The position numbers and the translations under genes are program-made. From positions 2,294,001 to 2,358,000 of the forward strand of contig NC_063072.1 of assembly GCF_022605165.1 (NCBI RefSeq): a DNA stretch of 64,000 nucleotides. Direction: 5' to 3'. Shown here piece after piece: positions 36,244-46,815 of the stretch (position 1 is the first letter of the stretch; every line of letters starts with the position of its first letter). Below the pieces are notes generated by a model. That model was given only the letters and a program-made list of their open reading frames with translations, was not told where the DNA came from and did no database searches. Source of the stretch: Purpureocillium takamizusanense. Lineage: Eukaryota > Ascomycota > Sordariomycetes > Hypocreales > Ophiocordycipitaceae.

Positions 36244-37219
36244 AATCTAACAATGTCCCATGTAGGGCATGCATTGTGCACAAGAATGCATGAGCATTTG
36301 TGCCGCCTCTCGGCTGCCCCCCCTCCACACGAAGTGGCCGGAATCTGCGCTCGCCCCCGGATTTCCAGACAGTCGGGAAGACCCACCGAGCGAGGTGCTA
36401 ACTTACGCCCTGCGTACACGTATCGAGGCGAGGCGTGCGGCGGTGCTCGACTGACCTCACCTGGTACGGCCGTCCCGCGTCAGGCAGTGTAGATGCCGCG
36501 CGCATGGCACTCTTGACGCGCGCCGGGGCAGCGGAAAACAAGTCAAGGTCCATAACCAGGACATGGACGCAAACTCGGCCGCCACCTGTACATGCACGTG
36601 TGTCGTGGAGTTGCTACCGAAGCCGCCCACCCATGCGCGCGCGTGTGTCCGTACAACACAAATGACAGATACGAACAAGTGCCGAACGGGCTTCTTGGCC
36701 TTGTTGGTGCGGCAGAACACATGGGCAGACGCGCGATGCGAACGAAGCATGATGGTCAGGAAGAAAGAGAGTTTGCCACGAGGCCATGTGGCCCACGCCC
36801 CGCGCCCTGTCGCGTGCGGCCGGCCGTGCTACATTGCGGACCGCAAGGGACGAGGCTTTGTGATACGGTGGCTCTGTAGTTGGTGATGGCTTCATCGGGC
36901 GGACGAGCTGCAGAGATGCCTGTTTTGCTTCTCCAAGTCTCTCGTCTCCCGCGGCCCAGCTAGCCCACCGAGGGTGAAGAAGCAAGCGCCAAATGTTGGT
37001 TCGATTCAATCTAGTGTTTTGCTACAAAGCACCGTAAGGACTCGGGTCCATCCGTGATGGATACCTAGCACTAGCAAAAAGCCACACCGGGTCAAAGGCG
37101 CCCAACATGGCGGCACACCGAAGGTGGTACCGGACAGTCGGTCCCAAACCTTTGTTTTTCTTTTTTGTCCTTTCCTGCCCCTTCCTTTCACTCGCTTGGA
37201 CCATGATGGGGCTGCTGGC

Positions 37220-37220
37220 C

Positions 37221-37253
<33 letters not shown>
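37220..37253. repeat. (CT)n tract
   Basis: A long CT/TC run with two interruptions. Confidence 0.88.
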
Positions 37254-37663
37254 ATTCTTTCTTTTTCGTTTTTGGGGGAGCGCTTTCCTTTTGCCATTGC
37301 CGCCGTGCCCCGCCTCTCCAGCCGGCCAGCGACCCGTCCCGGCCTCCTGGGTCCCGCGCCGCCGCGCAGGGCAGGGGAGGGGGGACGAAGAAGGGAGGGG
37401 CGAGATGGGGGTGAGAGGGGCGTACGGACGGGGGCGTGCCGCAAAAGGGGGGGGGGCGCAAGCGGGTGGGTTTGGGGAGGGATGGGGAAGGGGGGGGGCC
37501 TTGCATTAGCAACGCGGCAAGGGAAGCCGGTTTGAGTGGCTGCATGCTGCTGCCAGATGCGACTGCATGACGCTTGGGCGCGCGCGCGGTGCTTGTCTTG
37601 CTTGCTTGCTGCTGGGACGAAGGGCTGCAGAGCTGCTGCTACTGCTGCCGCTGCTGCTGCTGC

Positions 37664-37710
37664 ACGATGCGAAATGCGTGATGCGAGATGCGAGATGCGA
37701 GATGCGGCAT
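37664..37710. repeat. (ATGCGAG)n heptamer array
   Basis: About six copies of a GATGCGA/GATGCGT-type heptamer, the last three perfect. Confidence 0.85.
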
Positions 37711-38139
37711 GCAGCAGGGCAAGCAGGGCTGGCTACGGTACATACATACTTGGGCTTGGGTAGTAGGTGGCCGGCCAGCAGGGCCAATGCTTGGGCTGCT
37801 TGAGCGCCGACGAGTCAACAAGCTAATGAATGGATGAACGAATTGATGAATAGATGGATGAGCGACCTACTTCAAAGGGCATGTCTGCCTGCGTGGGCTG
37901 CACTACTACGCGCGCAAGGTAGTCACTGCGCACCCACGATGCAGCAGCAGCACGAACAAAAAGTACTAGGCAAAGAACGCACGTACGTACGTACCTTGGC
38001 ACGCCCTGGAGCGCTGCAGAGGGTTTTTTCCTTTAGGCACGCAGATACCTAGGTAGGCAACTACCGTACCCAGCAGATCTGCTGCTGCTGCCTGTGTAAG
38101 ACGCCTTGTCGCTACCTTACCCTCATGGGCGACCGTTTG

Positions 38140-38206
38140 TTGGTTGCTTGCTTGCTCGGTTGCTTTCTTTCTTGCTTGCTTGATTGATTGACTGATTGAT
38201 TAATTG
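38140..38206. repeat. CTTG/CTTT/ATTG tetranucleotide-rich tract
   Basis: Serial tetranucleotide repeats pass from CTTG through CTTT to GATT units. Confidence 0.8.
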
Positions 38207-39467
38207 TCTGCTCGGCACCCCAGCAGACCGACCGCCGCGCACCCCCCGACCGACCGAGCCGACCGAGCGTACCTGAGTAGAGTAGGTACGTCGTCCTGAG
38301 AAGTCTAGAGTCTGCCCTGAGACCGGACTCCCCCCGCCGCCCCCCATGAATCATCACCGTCACCCATCAGCACCACATCATGACACACGCACGACACACG
38401 ACGACACACGACGACACACACACCGAGGGTGAAGCGGCCTTGGTTTGGTAGTTAACTGACTTAGTAGGTACAGTAGTACTCAAACTCAAAGCCGACGTAG
38501 TCGCACGCCCTCCTCGCCTCTTAACCCAGCCCCCGTTCCCCTCCCCCCCTCTTCTTCCCCCTCCCCGGGTGCCCGGCCCCCCTTACCTTACCCTCCCGCC
38601 CGCAACGCAACGCAACGCACCGTACCGTAACTACCGTAACTACCGCGCGCGCATCAGCTGGCGTCATCGCCAGGGTCCGCGCGCGCAGGCCGCTGTTTAG
38701 CAGCAGCAGTCAGTCAGTCCGCACGGTAACTTTGGTACGGAGATGACGCAGACCTCTCTCGCCCACCTTCCCTTGCGCTCCCCATGCCGTCTTCACTGGG
38801 TACTTCTCATTGCTTGTTTTTTTTTTTTCAGCGCGTCCTCGCCCCCCCGCCCCCCCGCTCCTATCCCCCTATTCCGAGGCGCATACATATGCATCCATCT
38901 ACTATTCGAAGGAAATCCTCAACGTCCTTACAACACAATGTCTTGTTTCTCTGCCGCGAGTTACATTATTTCCTTGTAGCTGAGCACCGTTAACTGCTAT
39001 ATGCTACTACAAATCCTACTTCGCACGCACATGCTACTACGAAGTACACATGTGTGAATTCCATCCATCTCGGGCGTGACACCAACCCGGAGGCACCTCT
39101 GTCGTCTGATGGACATCAATCATAGAGATGCCTCACCGATGGCGTGCTCACACTCCCAACTACGCACCGTCTTCGTCGTCTTCTTCGTCGGCCCCACCGC
39201 TAGACATAGGTAGCCATTGAGTGAGCGACTAGAAAGAAACAAGACCACATATGAGCCCCCCAGGCGCTTTACTTCGATTACGCATACAAGTTACATACGC
39301 ACTTATTATACACATGTCGTGCTCTCCGTCCCGTCACCGCGCTCTACCACGGCCCCAACGGCCCCAATGCCTTTCTTCCCCCCCCCCCCCTTCCGCAGCC
39401 TGGTCAAGCCACACCCGCCCTCCGCTCCCGGCATCTTGGGCCTGCGTCGCCGATCCGAGACGGTTGT

Positions 39468-39518
39468 GGCGGCGGCGGCGGCGGCGGCGGCGGCAGGCAA
39501 GCAAGCAGGCAGGCAGGT
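39468..39518. repeat. (GGC)n followed by (GGCA)n
   Basis: About nine GGC units run directly into GCAA/GGCA tetranucleotides. Confidence 0.9.
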
Positions 39519-40993
39519 GTTCGGTCGGACAGCATGGCAAGGGCAGGGCAGGGAAAGCAGCAGGAGGGGTGGCAGTCTTGCCGCGCCATCGGTGCCCTGG
39601 TGTGCGTGCTCTGGCGAGTCTGGCATCTGGCCGCCGTTCACCAAACTCAAGTCTGAGACTTTGACTCGGCCGGCGTGTCTACTCGTTGTGGTACGTAGGT
39701 AGTCGTCACCGACCCCCCCAAAGCCCCCTTTCTCCCCCATCTGTGCTGCTGCCCGGCCCGGGCATTGTCGCGTCCCTTCCAAGCCCGCCCCCGCTTTGTC
39801 GATCTCCCATCGTCTTGTCACCTGAGAGAGCCTCGTCTTGGCGCGTTTCCGTCCATTGCAAACGGCCTGGGCCTTCATTTTGTATCTAGTCTGATAGGAA
39901 AAGAAAAGCCAACTATCTAGGGTCTCTTTCTCGCGCGTACCCAAGTGCACCGCACGCTGAGACCCGCCCCATGGCCAAGAGTCGACCCGAATCTTCTTGA
40001 TCCGGGTACTGTACATTGTCGAGATTAAGGAAAGGGGGTATCATCCAGCCCACATCCTGAGTCCAGCCCAGAATTTGATCGAGCTGGTCGGCTTCTTCGT
40101 CGTCTCGCCTCCGCCTCGTCGCCAGCGCGGCTTGCCCGCGAAAATCGTACACAATCGCTCGAGACTGGCCCCCTCGTGACGTCGACGCCGGCGTGCTTTC
40201 GCGCGACCGGAGAGATGATGACGAAATGAAAAGGGAAAATAACCGATCCAAGCCAGAGCCCCAAAGTCTATATGCGCAAAATATCACCAGTCCGTTTTTC
40301 CCTTCCCGTTCCCATTTCCCATTTTTGAGCCACCCAAATCGCAACGGCAGGAAAGAGAAACGATAAAAAAGGAAATGAGCGCCTCGTCCATGGCTCAGCC
40401 CAACAAGATGCATCGGCCAGGCCTGCGGCACTCCGGGCCCTGTCATGAGCGGACGAGATTGCCTGCCTCTCGGCATGAACCCCGCCGCCTGTGGCCGATC
40501 CCAGACATGTCGCGAAATGGCCGGATCTGCATTCCGTTGGGAATGCACCCCTCCTAACGCGGTTGGCGCGATGTCTTGAGGGGCGAAAAGATGAAATATG
40601 ACGGGGCAAGTTGCCTAGCTCGGCAAAAAAAGAAAAAAGGCAAAGAACGAACAGAAAGAGCAAGGAAAGAAACTCAAAAACTTCCCGAGATCCTCCGTCT
40701 ATGGTCAAACGCCGCACATTCAGCCGTGCCAGAATTGTGAAGACAGAAACTTCCACGCGTGTACTGGAAATGCAAATCGTCGAGCATTGTGTGAACGGTC
40801 CTTCTTTTGGTGTATCTTGCTGCTGACAAGCAAGGTGGCTCCGAAGCCGGGGTGTATGTATACAGACGACAGCAAGTTGATTAAAAGGTCGTATCAGGAA
40901 AAGCGTTATACAACATTGGTACAGTCGATGACCGTCAGTGAGGCGGCCGAGGAGAGATGCCAGATAAAAGTGGCTGCGTTGGCTTAAAGAGCA

Positions 40994-41196
40994 TCACCGC
41001 GGCTGCGGCCGAGGCGGCGGCTTGGGGACGCCGGTTGTGTCGTAGGCACCGCGGCCCATGTTGCAAAGGCTCGAGTCCTTGTGTATCATTGTGACGGAGG
41101 CGGTCGTGGGGGGTAGGTAATGGCGCATGTGCTGTCAGCCGAGGCGCAATGTTAGCCAAAGTGATCCCTTGACACCAAGCGAAACGACGCCGACAT
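40994..41196 (-). CDS. Candidate small protein gene, possibly spliced (52 residues)
   Basis: I do not recognise this protein. On the minus strand, ATG at 41196 opens a 21-nt exon (MSASFRL) ending at 41176. A 44-nt GT..AG intron (41175-41132) starts GTGTCAAG, has GGCTAAC about 22 nt before its end, and ends GCTGACAG. The second exon (41131-40994) continues in frame to TGA, with codons that mostly end in C or G. Recognisable pieces are MRHYLPPTTASV, NMGRGAYDTTG and the proline-rich end PKPPPRPQPR. Without splicing, an internal ATG at 41128 would give 44 residues. The kilobase upstream on this strand (41.2-42.2 kb) is pyrimidine-rich like a long 5' leader. Only the intron signals and codon pattern support it, so it may be chance. 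Confidence 0.35.
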
Positions 41197-42269
41197 TGCG
41201 ACTCTTATACGCAGACGCGTTGGCTTGACTCGATAACGGAGTTTACTGGTAGGCAGAAGGCTCATTTCAACGGCGAAGCGAGTCTTGCCTGGAGGCGAGT
41301 TCGGCAGGCCAACACGAGTCGGGCGGATGGTAGCAAAAAGCCTACAAGCGACAGTGACTCACAAAAGTAGATGCCGTGGTGTGACCGCGGTATGAGGGAA
41401 GCTTGCCCAGGAAGGGGCAGCGGAAGCGGGTTGTCGAGGAGACGAGGCGGATGCGATGTTCCCAAGGGACTGAAAGTCGAGGGACAGCCAAATCGGCGGC
41501 CGATTTGCGAGCGCGGCCAATATTACTGGGCTGTTTCGGGAGCGCAGCTGTGGCAAGGGAAGTCGTGGTCAACGAGGCGAGTAGATCGGCACCGGAGCGT
41601 TGGGACGAGGCGTTACACGAGCCAAGATGCTGTCGCAGATGTGGCGTGTGACACGGGAGACCTCGGTTCGGCAGGAAGTTGTTCTGCACGAAGCGGATAA
41701 GATTTGGTGTTGTCGGGGTACAACAGGACTTGACGTAGTCGCTGGTAGCCTAGGCTCCCGTATCGGCTCTACTTGCGGCCCGTTGATTCTCGAACTTTTT
41801 GTTGCTCGCGGCGTGGGTAGACGGAGCGTCACGCAAGGCGAGGCGGGTGTCGCAGGCAAGTACACGCAGCGCAGTGGAGTGGGTCGCGCGGTCGGGAGCG
41901 AAGCTGCGCGGAAGTCGAGTTATGGAGCGGTTGATTAGGTGGACAGGTTGATTATAGCAGTGCAATAGCAGGCAAGAAGGAGAGCAAGGGCAAAGAGAAA
42001 TGAGCGTGCAGGTGCCCCGAGTGAAGCCGACGACGGACGATGAGCAAGAAGATCCAGGGGAGCGAAGGGACAGTGCAGTGGCAGGGAGGGAAGGGCGCTT
42101 TTGTATATCAGGGCGCAATCCAAGTGAGAGGAAAGCGCGAGACAGAGACAGAGCGAGGAAAGAACGGACCCAGCCTGCCGTCACCTCACATTTTGGAGGA
42201 AAGAGTCAGGGCCCTGCTCGCCCAGACCAGGGAGGGAGGAGTGGCCAAGGGGGGCGTGCCGTTGGTATG

Positions 42270-42600
42270 CATCGAGGCAAGGTACCTGCATACGGTACCT
42301 GCCTTGCCTTGCCTCGCGGTTGGGGGGGGGGGGGGGGTGGGGGGTAGAGCCAGGCATGTACAAGGCGTGTGTGGCGTGAGTTTATCCCATCCCAGTTGGC
42401 GCGGGAGGGCCTCCGTCAGGCAGGTACGTGCAGGAGGTGGTACCTTATTACCCTCCAGGGGCCTTACGTACCGCAAGGTCAGTACCTACAAGAAAGGCAA
42501 CGCCCAGGGGCCTGACACTGACTGGCCAGGCAGGCAGGCACGATGGCAAGGTACTACCAAGGTAAGGTTGCTGCCACCCAAAGGTACTAGTAGTGCCTTG
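42270..42600. repeat. Cluster of GGTACC/CCTTGCC-type palindromic words
   Basis: Within 330 nt the words AGGTACC, GGTACCT, GTACC and GGTACT recur about ten times on both strands, mixed with GCCTTGCC and AAGGTAAGG. Confidence 0.7.
42322..42344. repeat. Poly-G tract (16 G, T, 6 G)
   Basis: A run of sixteen G, one T and six more G; assembly length errors are possible. Confidence 0.85.
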
Positions 42601-44479
42601 TTCCTGCGTTTTCAGGTCTGGCCTGGTCCTTTCCGGCGCTGCTTTTTGCGCCGCCTCGCTTTGCTTTTAGGTCGCTTCACAATTTTGCTTTGCCTGTGCT
42701 GCGGTGCGGTACCTAAGCCGTCCGTGCTTTCTCCCATGCTGCTTGTCTGTCAGAGGCGGTCTCATCGCCCAAGCCTGCAGCGTTGCGGGCTGCACGATGG
42801 CTCGCCCCTTGGACCCTCGGCCCTTGGCGACAATGCTCGTAAATAGCAGCCTCCACCAGGGCGGCCTCGCCAAAAGCAGCACGTTACGATGAGGCTTGAA
42901 CCTCACCGGCGGGCCAGGCGGTCGCGCAAAGGGGAAACGAGCAGGCAAGCAAGCAAATAGCTGCAGGAGGCGCGGAAAAGGGAAAGAAAAAACTTTTTTT
43001 TCCCGACAGTGGCCCGGGAGACTGGGAAATTTCCCCTGGACCCTGTTTTTGGCGGAATTGAGAGAAGGGTAAGGAGGCATCCCTGTCTTTCGCATCCAGC
43101 AGTCAGGTCAGCCAGCGGTACTGGTGGCCGCTCAACCCGAGGCCAATGGTCGCTGGATGGAAGGAAACTGGCTGGGGAAAGGCGGCAGCATCCAATACCC
43201 ATCCATCGGCCATGGCGTCAATCCAGTCGTCCCGGTCAGCAGAAGCCCAGCCACGCTGCTCCTGCTGCATCCTCCTGTCGCCGCCGCCAATGGGCTGTCT
43301 GGGCAGATGCTCGACCCGAGACCGCTGCAACACGGAACCGCCTATGGACGTCAGTGCCCGAAGGAAGCTCACATTACTCGTTCGTGTTGGAGCGACTCGC
43401 AATCGAAATGCTGGGGCCTGCTGCATGGGTGATGGCGTCGGGCCTCCTGCCTGGGTGGCGATCTGCCTAGGGCAAAACGCTGGTGCTCGTTTGGAGAGCC
43501 GTGCAATCCGTGCCCCGGCTCTATCATCGGGGTACATTAGTACCTTTCTTTGGGTACTAAGGTAGCCGCTCTGCCACCCTACCGCGTGCAATTGCAGCTG
43601 CCCGCACATGCGGATACAAGTTGCCTCTCCCGCCATCCTTCCCAGCGGACGGGTACCGTAGCTTAGCGGCCCCATTTGTGCCCCGTTAGCTTGGCTTAGC
43701 CAGGCACAGCAATGATGAGAGGCCGCTAGCGGGCCTTGCCTTCCAGGCTGGGACCCATGACGCACGGCGGGTTCTGGGGCCGGCCAGTCGGGGGGCCGTC
43801 ACCTCGGACCATGGAGGCAGGCCAGGCCGTTGATGTGTGCCCGCCCTGAAAGTTAGTAGACTGGAGCCCATGAATTAGGTAAATTTGCTAACTTTACCAA
43901 CCAAAGAGCACGGCAACTACTAAGTTACCAAGTGATTTGGCAGGTAATGATTATTGTAGTTTGGATGAGGCGACTCAAGTGCCGCCAGTCCGCCGGCCGT
44001 CTCTCGCAAATGGCGCTCGTTACAGCGTCCAAGCGTGTCCGCAGGCATATTGGATCATGCCGCGGCGTTGGCGTTCGCGTGGGCATGGGCATGGGTTGCT
44101 TGGGTAGGTAGTACCTTTACTTCCTTCCCACATCCGTCCGACCTTCAACTGGCGTCTACCCCCCTCCCGGTAAGACAGGGGTTAGCCAAAGGGGGATTTT
44201 GGGGGGGGGTGGCCAACATTGCCCAATCCACCATCGGCCGCCAAAAACACACAGCGACGCAAACACGGGAGCGTGACGGGGGGCCGGCTGCGCTGCCCGG
44301 AGACCTGGTCTGCCTGGGTAGATGGAGGTGCAGGGTTCTGAGGTTTCTGATCGCAGAATTCGTCAGTCTCACTTGAAGAGGGCGCATTGTCTCCCCAAAT
44401 CTAAATCTGAGGACAGGATGCCGGGCTTTCAGAGTTGCTTTTTTGTCTTTGCTGAGGGCGGTCGGTTTGTCCCGGTGGT

Positions 44480-44625
44480 ACCTGTCCTGCTCCAGTGCAG
44501 GTCTCCTTGTCGACGAACGCGATCGCCCAGTCCCTTGCCTTGCCTCATCAACAGGCAAGGTAGCGTACTACCTTAGTACCTACCTTAGGTAAGGTACCCT
44601 GGGTGCTACTAGGTACCTAGTAGAT
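44480..44625. repeat. Dense GTACC/CCTTAGG palindrome cluster
   Basis: Contains CTACCTTAGTACCTACC, TTAGGTAAGGTACC and CTAGGTACCTAG within 150 nt, the densest cluster of this motif family in the window. Confidence 0.75.
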
Positions 44626-44869
44626 ATTGCTTGCAGACCGCACGGAGCACGGGGTAACGTCCTCGCCATGGCCACCTGGTACATCACCCATGCCAACTCG
44701 ACGAACGCACCGCACCTGCTGTGTGGCAGTTGAAACTGCAGTACAGGTTCAATGGAGGCAGGAGCGGCTTGGTACCGATCAATGACGGGACGGTGCCATT
44801 CTCCACCTGCCATTTCTCGCCTCTGCTGATTTCGCGACTAATACGGCAAAGGAGTGGCGTAGCGCTTGG

Positions 44870-45215
44870 TAACCCTTGCCATTTTGCACCTTTGGTACTG
44901 CACAGAGTACCGACGTGCAGGGCAAAGGACTACAGGCGTCTGTCTTTCATGTCTTTACCCACCTACTTAGTACTTCATATGAGAGAAGGACGCTTGCATT
45001 GGCGCGTCATCCATCTCGGAGCGCTCCGAGCTCATGCGTTACCCTCATGCGCACAACGCCCACCCGATGTGTTGAGCTTTACAAGTTGCGAACGTGCAAG
45101 TGCTTCTTACGATGCAAGCAACCACATTACCCTTTTAGGTACCTGCCTTAGGTACTAACTTACTGTGGGCGCCTCCCTCAGCTAAAGGACGTACTGACTG
45201 GTACGTACCTTACAA
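44870..45215. repeat. GTACC-type motif cluster
   Basis: Repeated GGTAC, GTACC, TTAGTAC and TTAGGTAC words on both strands, ending with ACGTACCTTAC. Confidence 0.65.
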
Positions 45216-45668
45216 AGGCACCCAAGGTTGTGCTAAAGCTACTGCATGTATATAAGGAAGGAACACGCAGGACACGTCGGTGAGGCAAATGGGATGCTGC
45301 CCCCCGTTCACCTGTCGTCGCATGCGACTGCTCTTTCCCGTCCGCCCGCCCCTCCAGCGGCAGCTGTTGGAGAGACGCAAGGACGCACTGCTCGCCGATC
45401 TATCGGTTGCCAGCTGTCTGGATGCATCGTCCGGTTCCATTCAGCGCCCCTCCCCACCGCGCCTTGCTTCTCCCAAACGCCAGGCCAGGTTGACAAGGAA
45501 CCTGATTCGGCCGCCCAGTCTGTCGGTTCCAGCCGCCCACCGGCGTCTGCCCGGGTAGGCCCCGTTCTCCTGCTTCCGCCGTCGCTTGCTTTGCCCACGC
45601 CAATCGGCGGGCGCCCGGTCCCTGCTTGATTTCCCGTGCAAGGATATTTTTTGTAGGTCGGATGGCAT

Positions 45669-45686
45669 TGGCATGGCATGGCATGG
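45669..45686. repeat. (GCATG)n short array
   Basis: Three tandem copies of GCATG with a partial fourth. Confidence 0.85.
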
Positions 45687-46797
45687 ACATGACAGGACGG
45701 GCCCAGCAGCAGCAGCGCAGCAAGGGTACAATCTGCGGACACCACGGCCACAGCAACTTGACAGCAGCCTCTGTTTTGCTCCCATGTTGCTCGACTCAGG
45801 CTCCCGGCCAGCTTTGCCTGGTACATACATACGTGTGTGTATGTACGTACGCAAGGTATGTACTCTTGACGTTTGCCTGTGTATCCGGCATGCCCGTCTT
45901 GTTGTACAGGCCTTCCCGTCCGTCGCCGACGCTCCTTCTGGCGAGCCACGATAGCTCCCGGTTCCGCGCCGACCCGTTCGTTGCTTTGGGGCGTGGCTTC
46001 TGACATCGGCCGGTGCGCGTTTACACCCCTTTGGCTGGCTGGACTGTCGCACTTTGCGTCGCGGCTGATCTCACTCTTGCAGATGGATGCGAGCTTGTCC
46101 GTCGACAGGGCCAAGCATTGTGGGCAGGTCTCGCTCTGTGCGATCCCCTTGCAGCTGTTGTCTGCTTGCGCCTCGGAGCCGAAGACGGGAGCTGACCGAT
46201 CCTAGTCTCAGCTACTATCACGAACCGTCAGGCGGAGAGCTGAACTTGAACCGACTTTCGAGTGCCAGCTTCTGGAGGAATCCCGGGCCTGGCAGCGCGA
46301 CGTAGTGTCCGCGAGGTCATGTAACGACAACCGGGCAAGCCGAACAGTGCAACGGCGTGCGGGCTCCATGGCCGTACCCGATCCGCAAACATCACAACAC
46401 AATACGTACATCCTTGAGGCGAGCGATGGTGCTGTACAGTACCTATACACGACTCCTAGGAGCGGGCAGTGTTCAGGTGGCCCGCTTCCCCAGTGGTCGT
46501 TTGCGGGCCACCCCCCGTTCGCTCCAGCGACCCGGCTTTCTGGGTCTTTCCTCACGCATCCTGGCAACCCTGGCATCCCGGCTGGACTGGACGTCTTTTT
46601 TGCAGCTGTCCCGTCCGGACGGCCCACGTCCCGGATTGTTCGACATGTTGCGACCCGTCTCATTCTCTCAGGGACCAGCCTACGAAAACTCTGCGCTCCT
46701 TGACTCGTCCCTTGCATTGCATCACACAGCAGTTGGTGATGATACGGGGTGCTGGGGGCCATGATGCAGCCTGCATCGAAGCCGAGAACCAACCAAC

Positions 46798-46815
46798 ACC
46801 ACCACCACCACCACC
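46798..46815. repeat. (CCA)n microsatellite
   Basis: Six CCA/ACC units are read directly. Confidence 0.88.

Larger units (their letters stand above)
36184..40993. other. Gene desert, left part
   Basis: There is no recognisable protein or RNA gene in 4.8 kb. It contains GGGAT pentamers right after the amidase gene, long CT and G-rich tracts (37200-37500), a heptamer ATGCGAG array (37664-37710), CTTG/ATTG repeats (38140-38206), CGACACA repeats (38391-38425), a GGC array (39468-39495) and a C13 run (39378-39390). A 211-codon minus-strand open frame (40548-39913) has no family features. Confidence 0.55.

Noticed and set aside
36990..37012. GGTTCGATTCAATC resembles a tRNA B box
   Set aside because: The flanking 75 nt do not fold into a tRNA and lack an A box.
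38391..38425. Spaced CGACACA repeats considered as a CRISPR-like array
   Set aside because: The repeats are short and directly tandem with no unique spacers, and the genome is eukaryotic.
39913..40548. 211-codon open frame on the minus strand
   Set aside because: Mixed composition with Arg-rich and low-complexity parts, no domain recognised, no splice context; long open frames arise often in this GC-rich spacer.
42040..42846. 268-codon plus-strand open frame
   Set aside because: It runs through the G16 tract and the GTACC clusters; its residues follow the repeats and not any protein pattern.
45308..46114. 268-codon minus-strand open frame
   Set aside because: No domain seen; overlaps other equally open frames in several phases.
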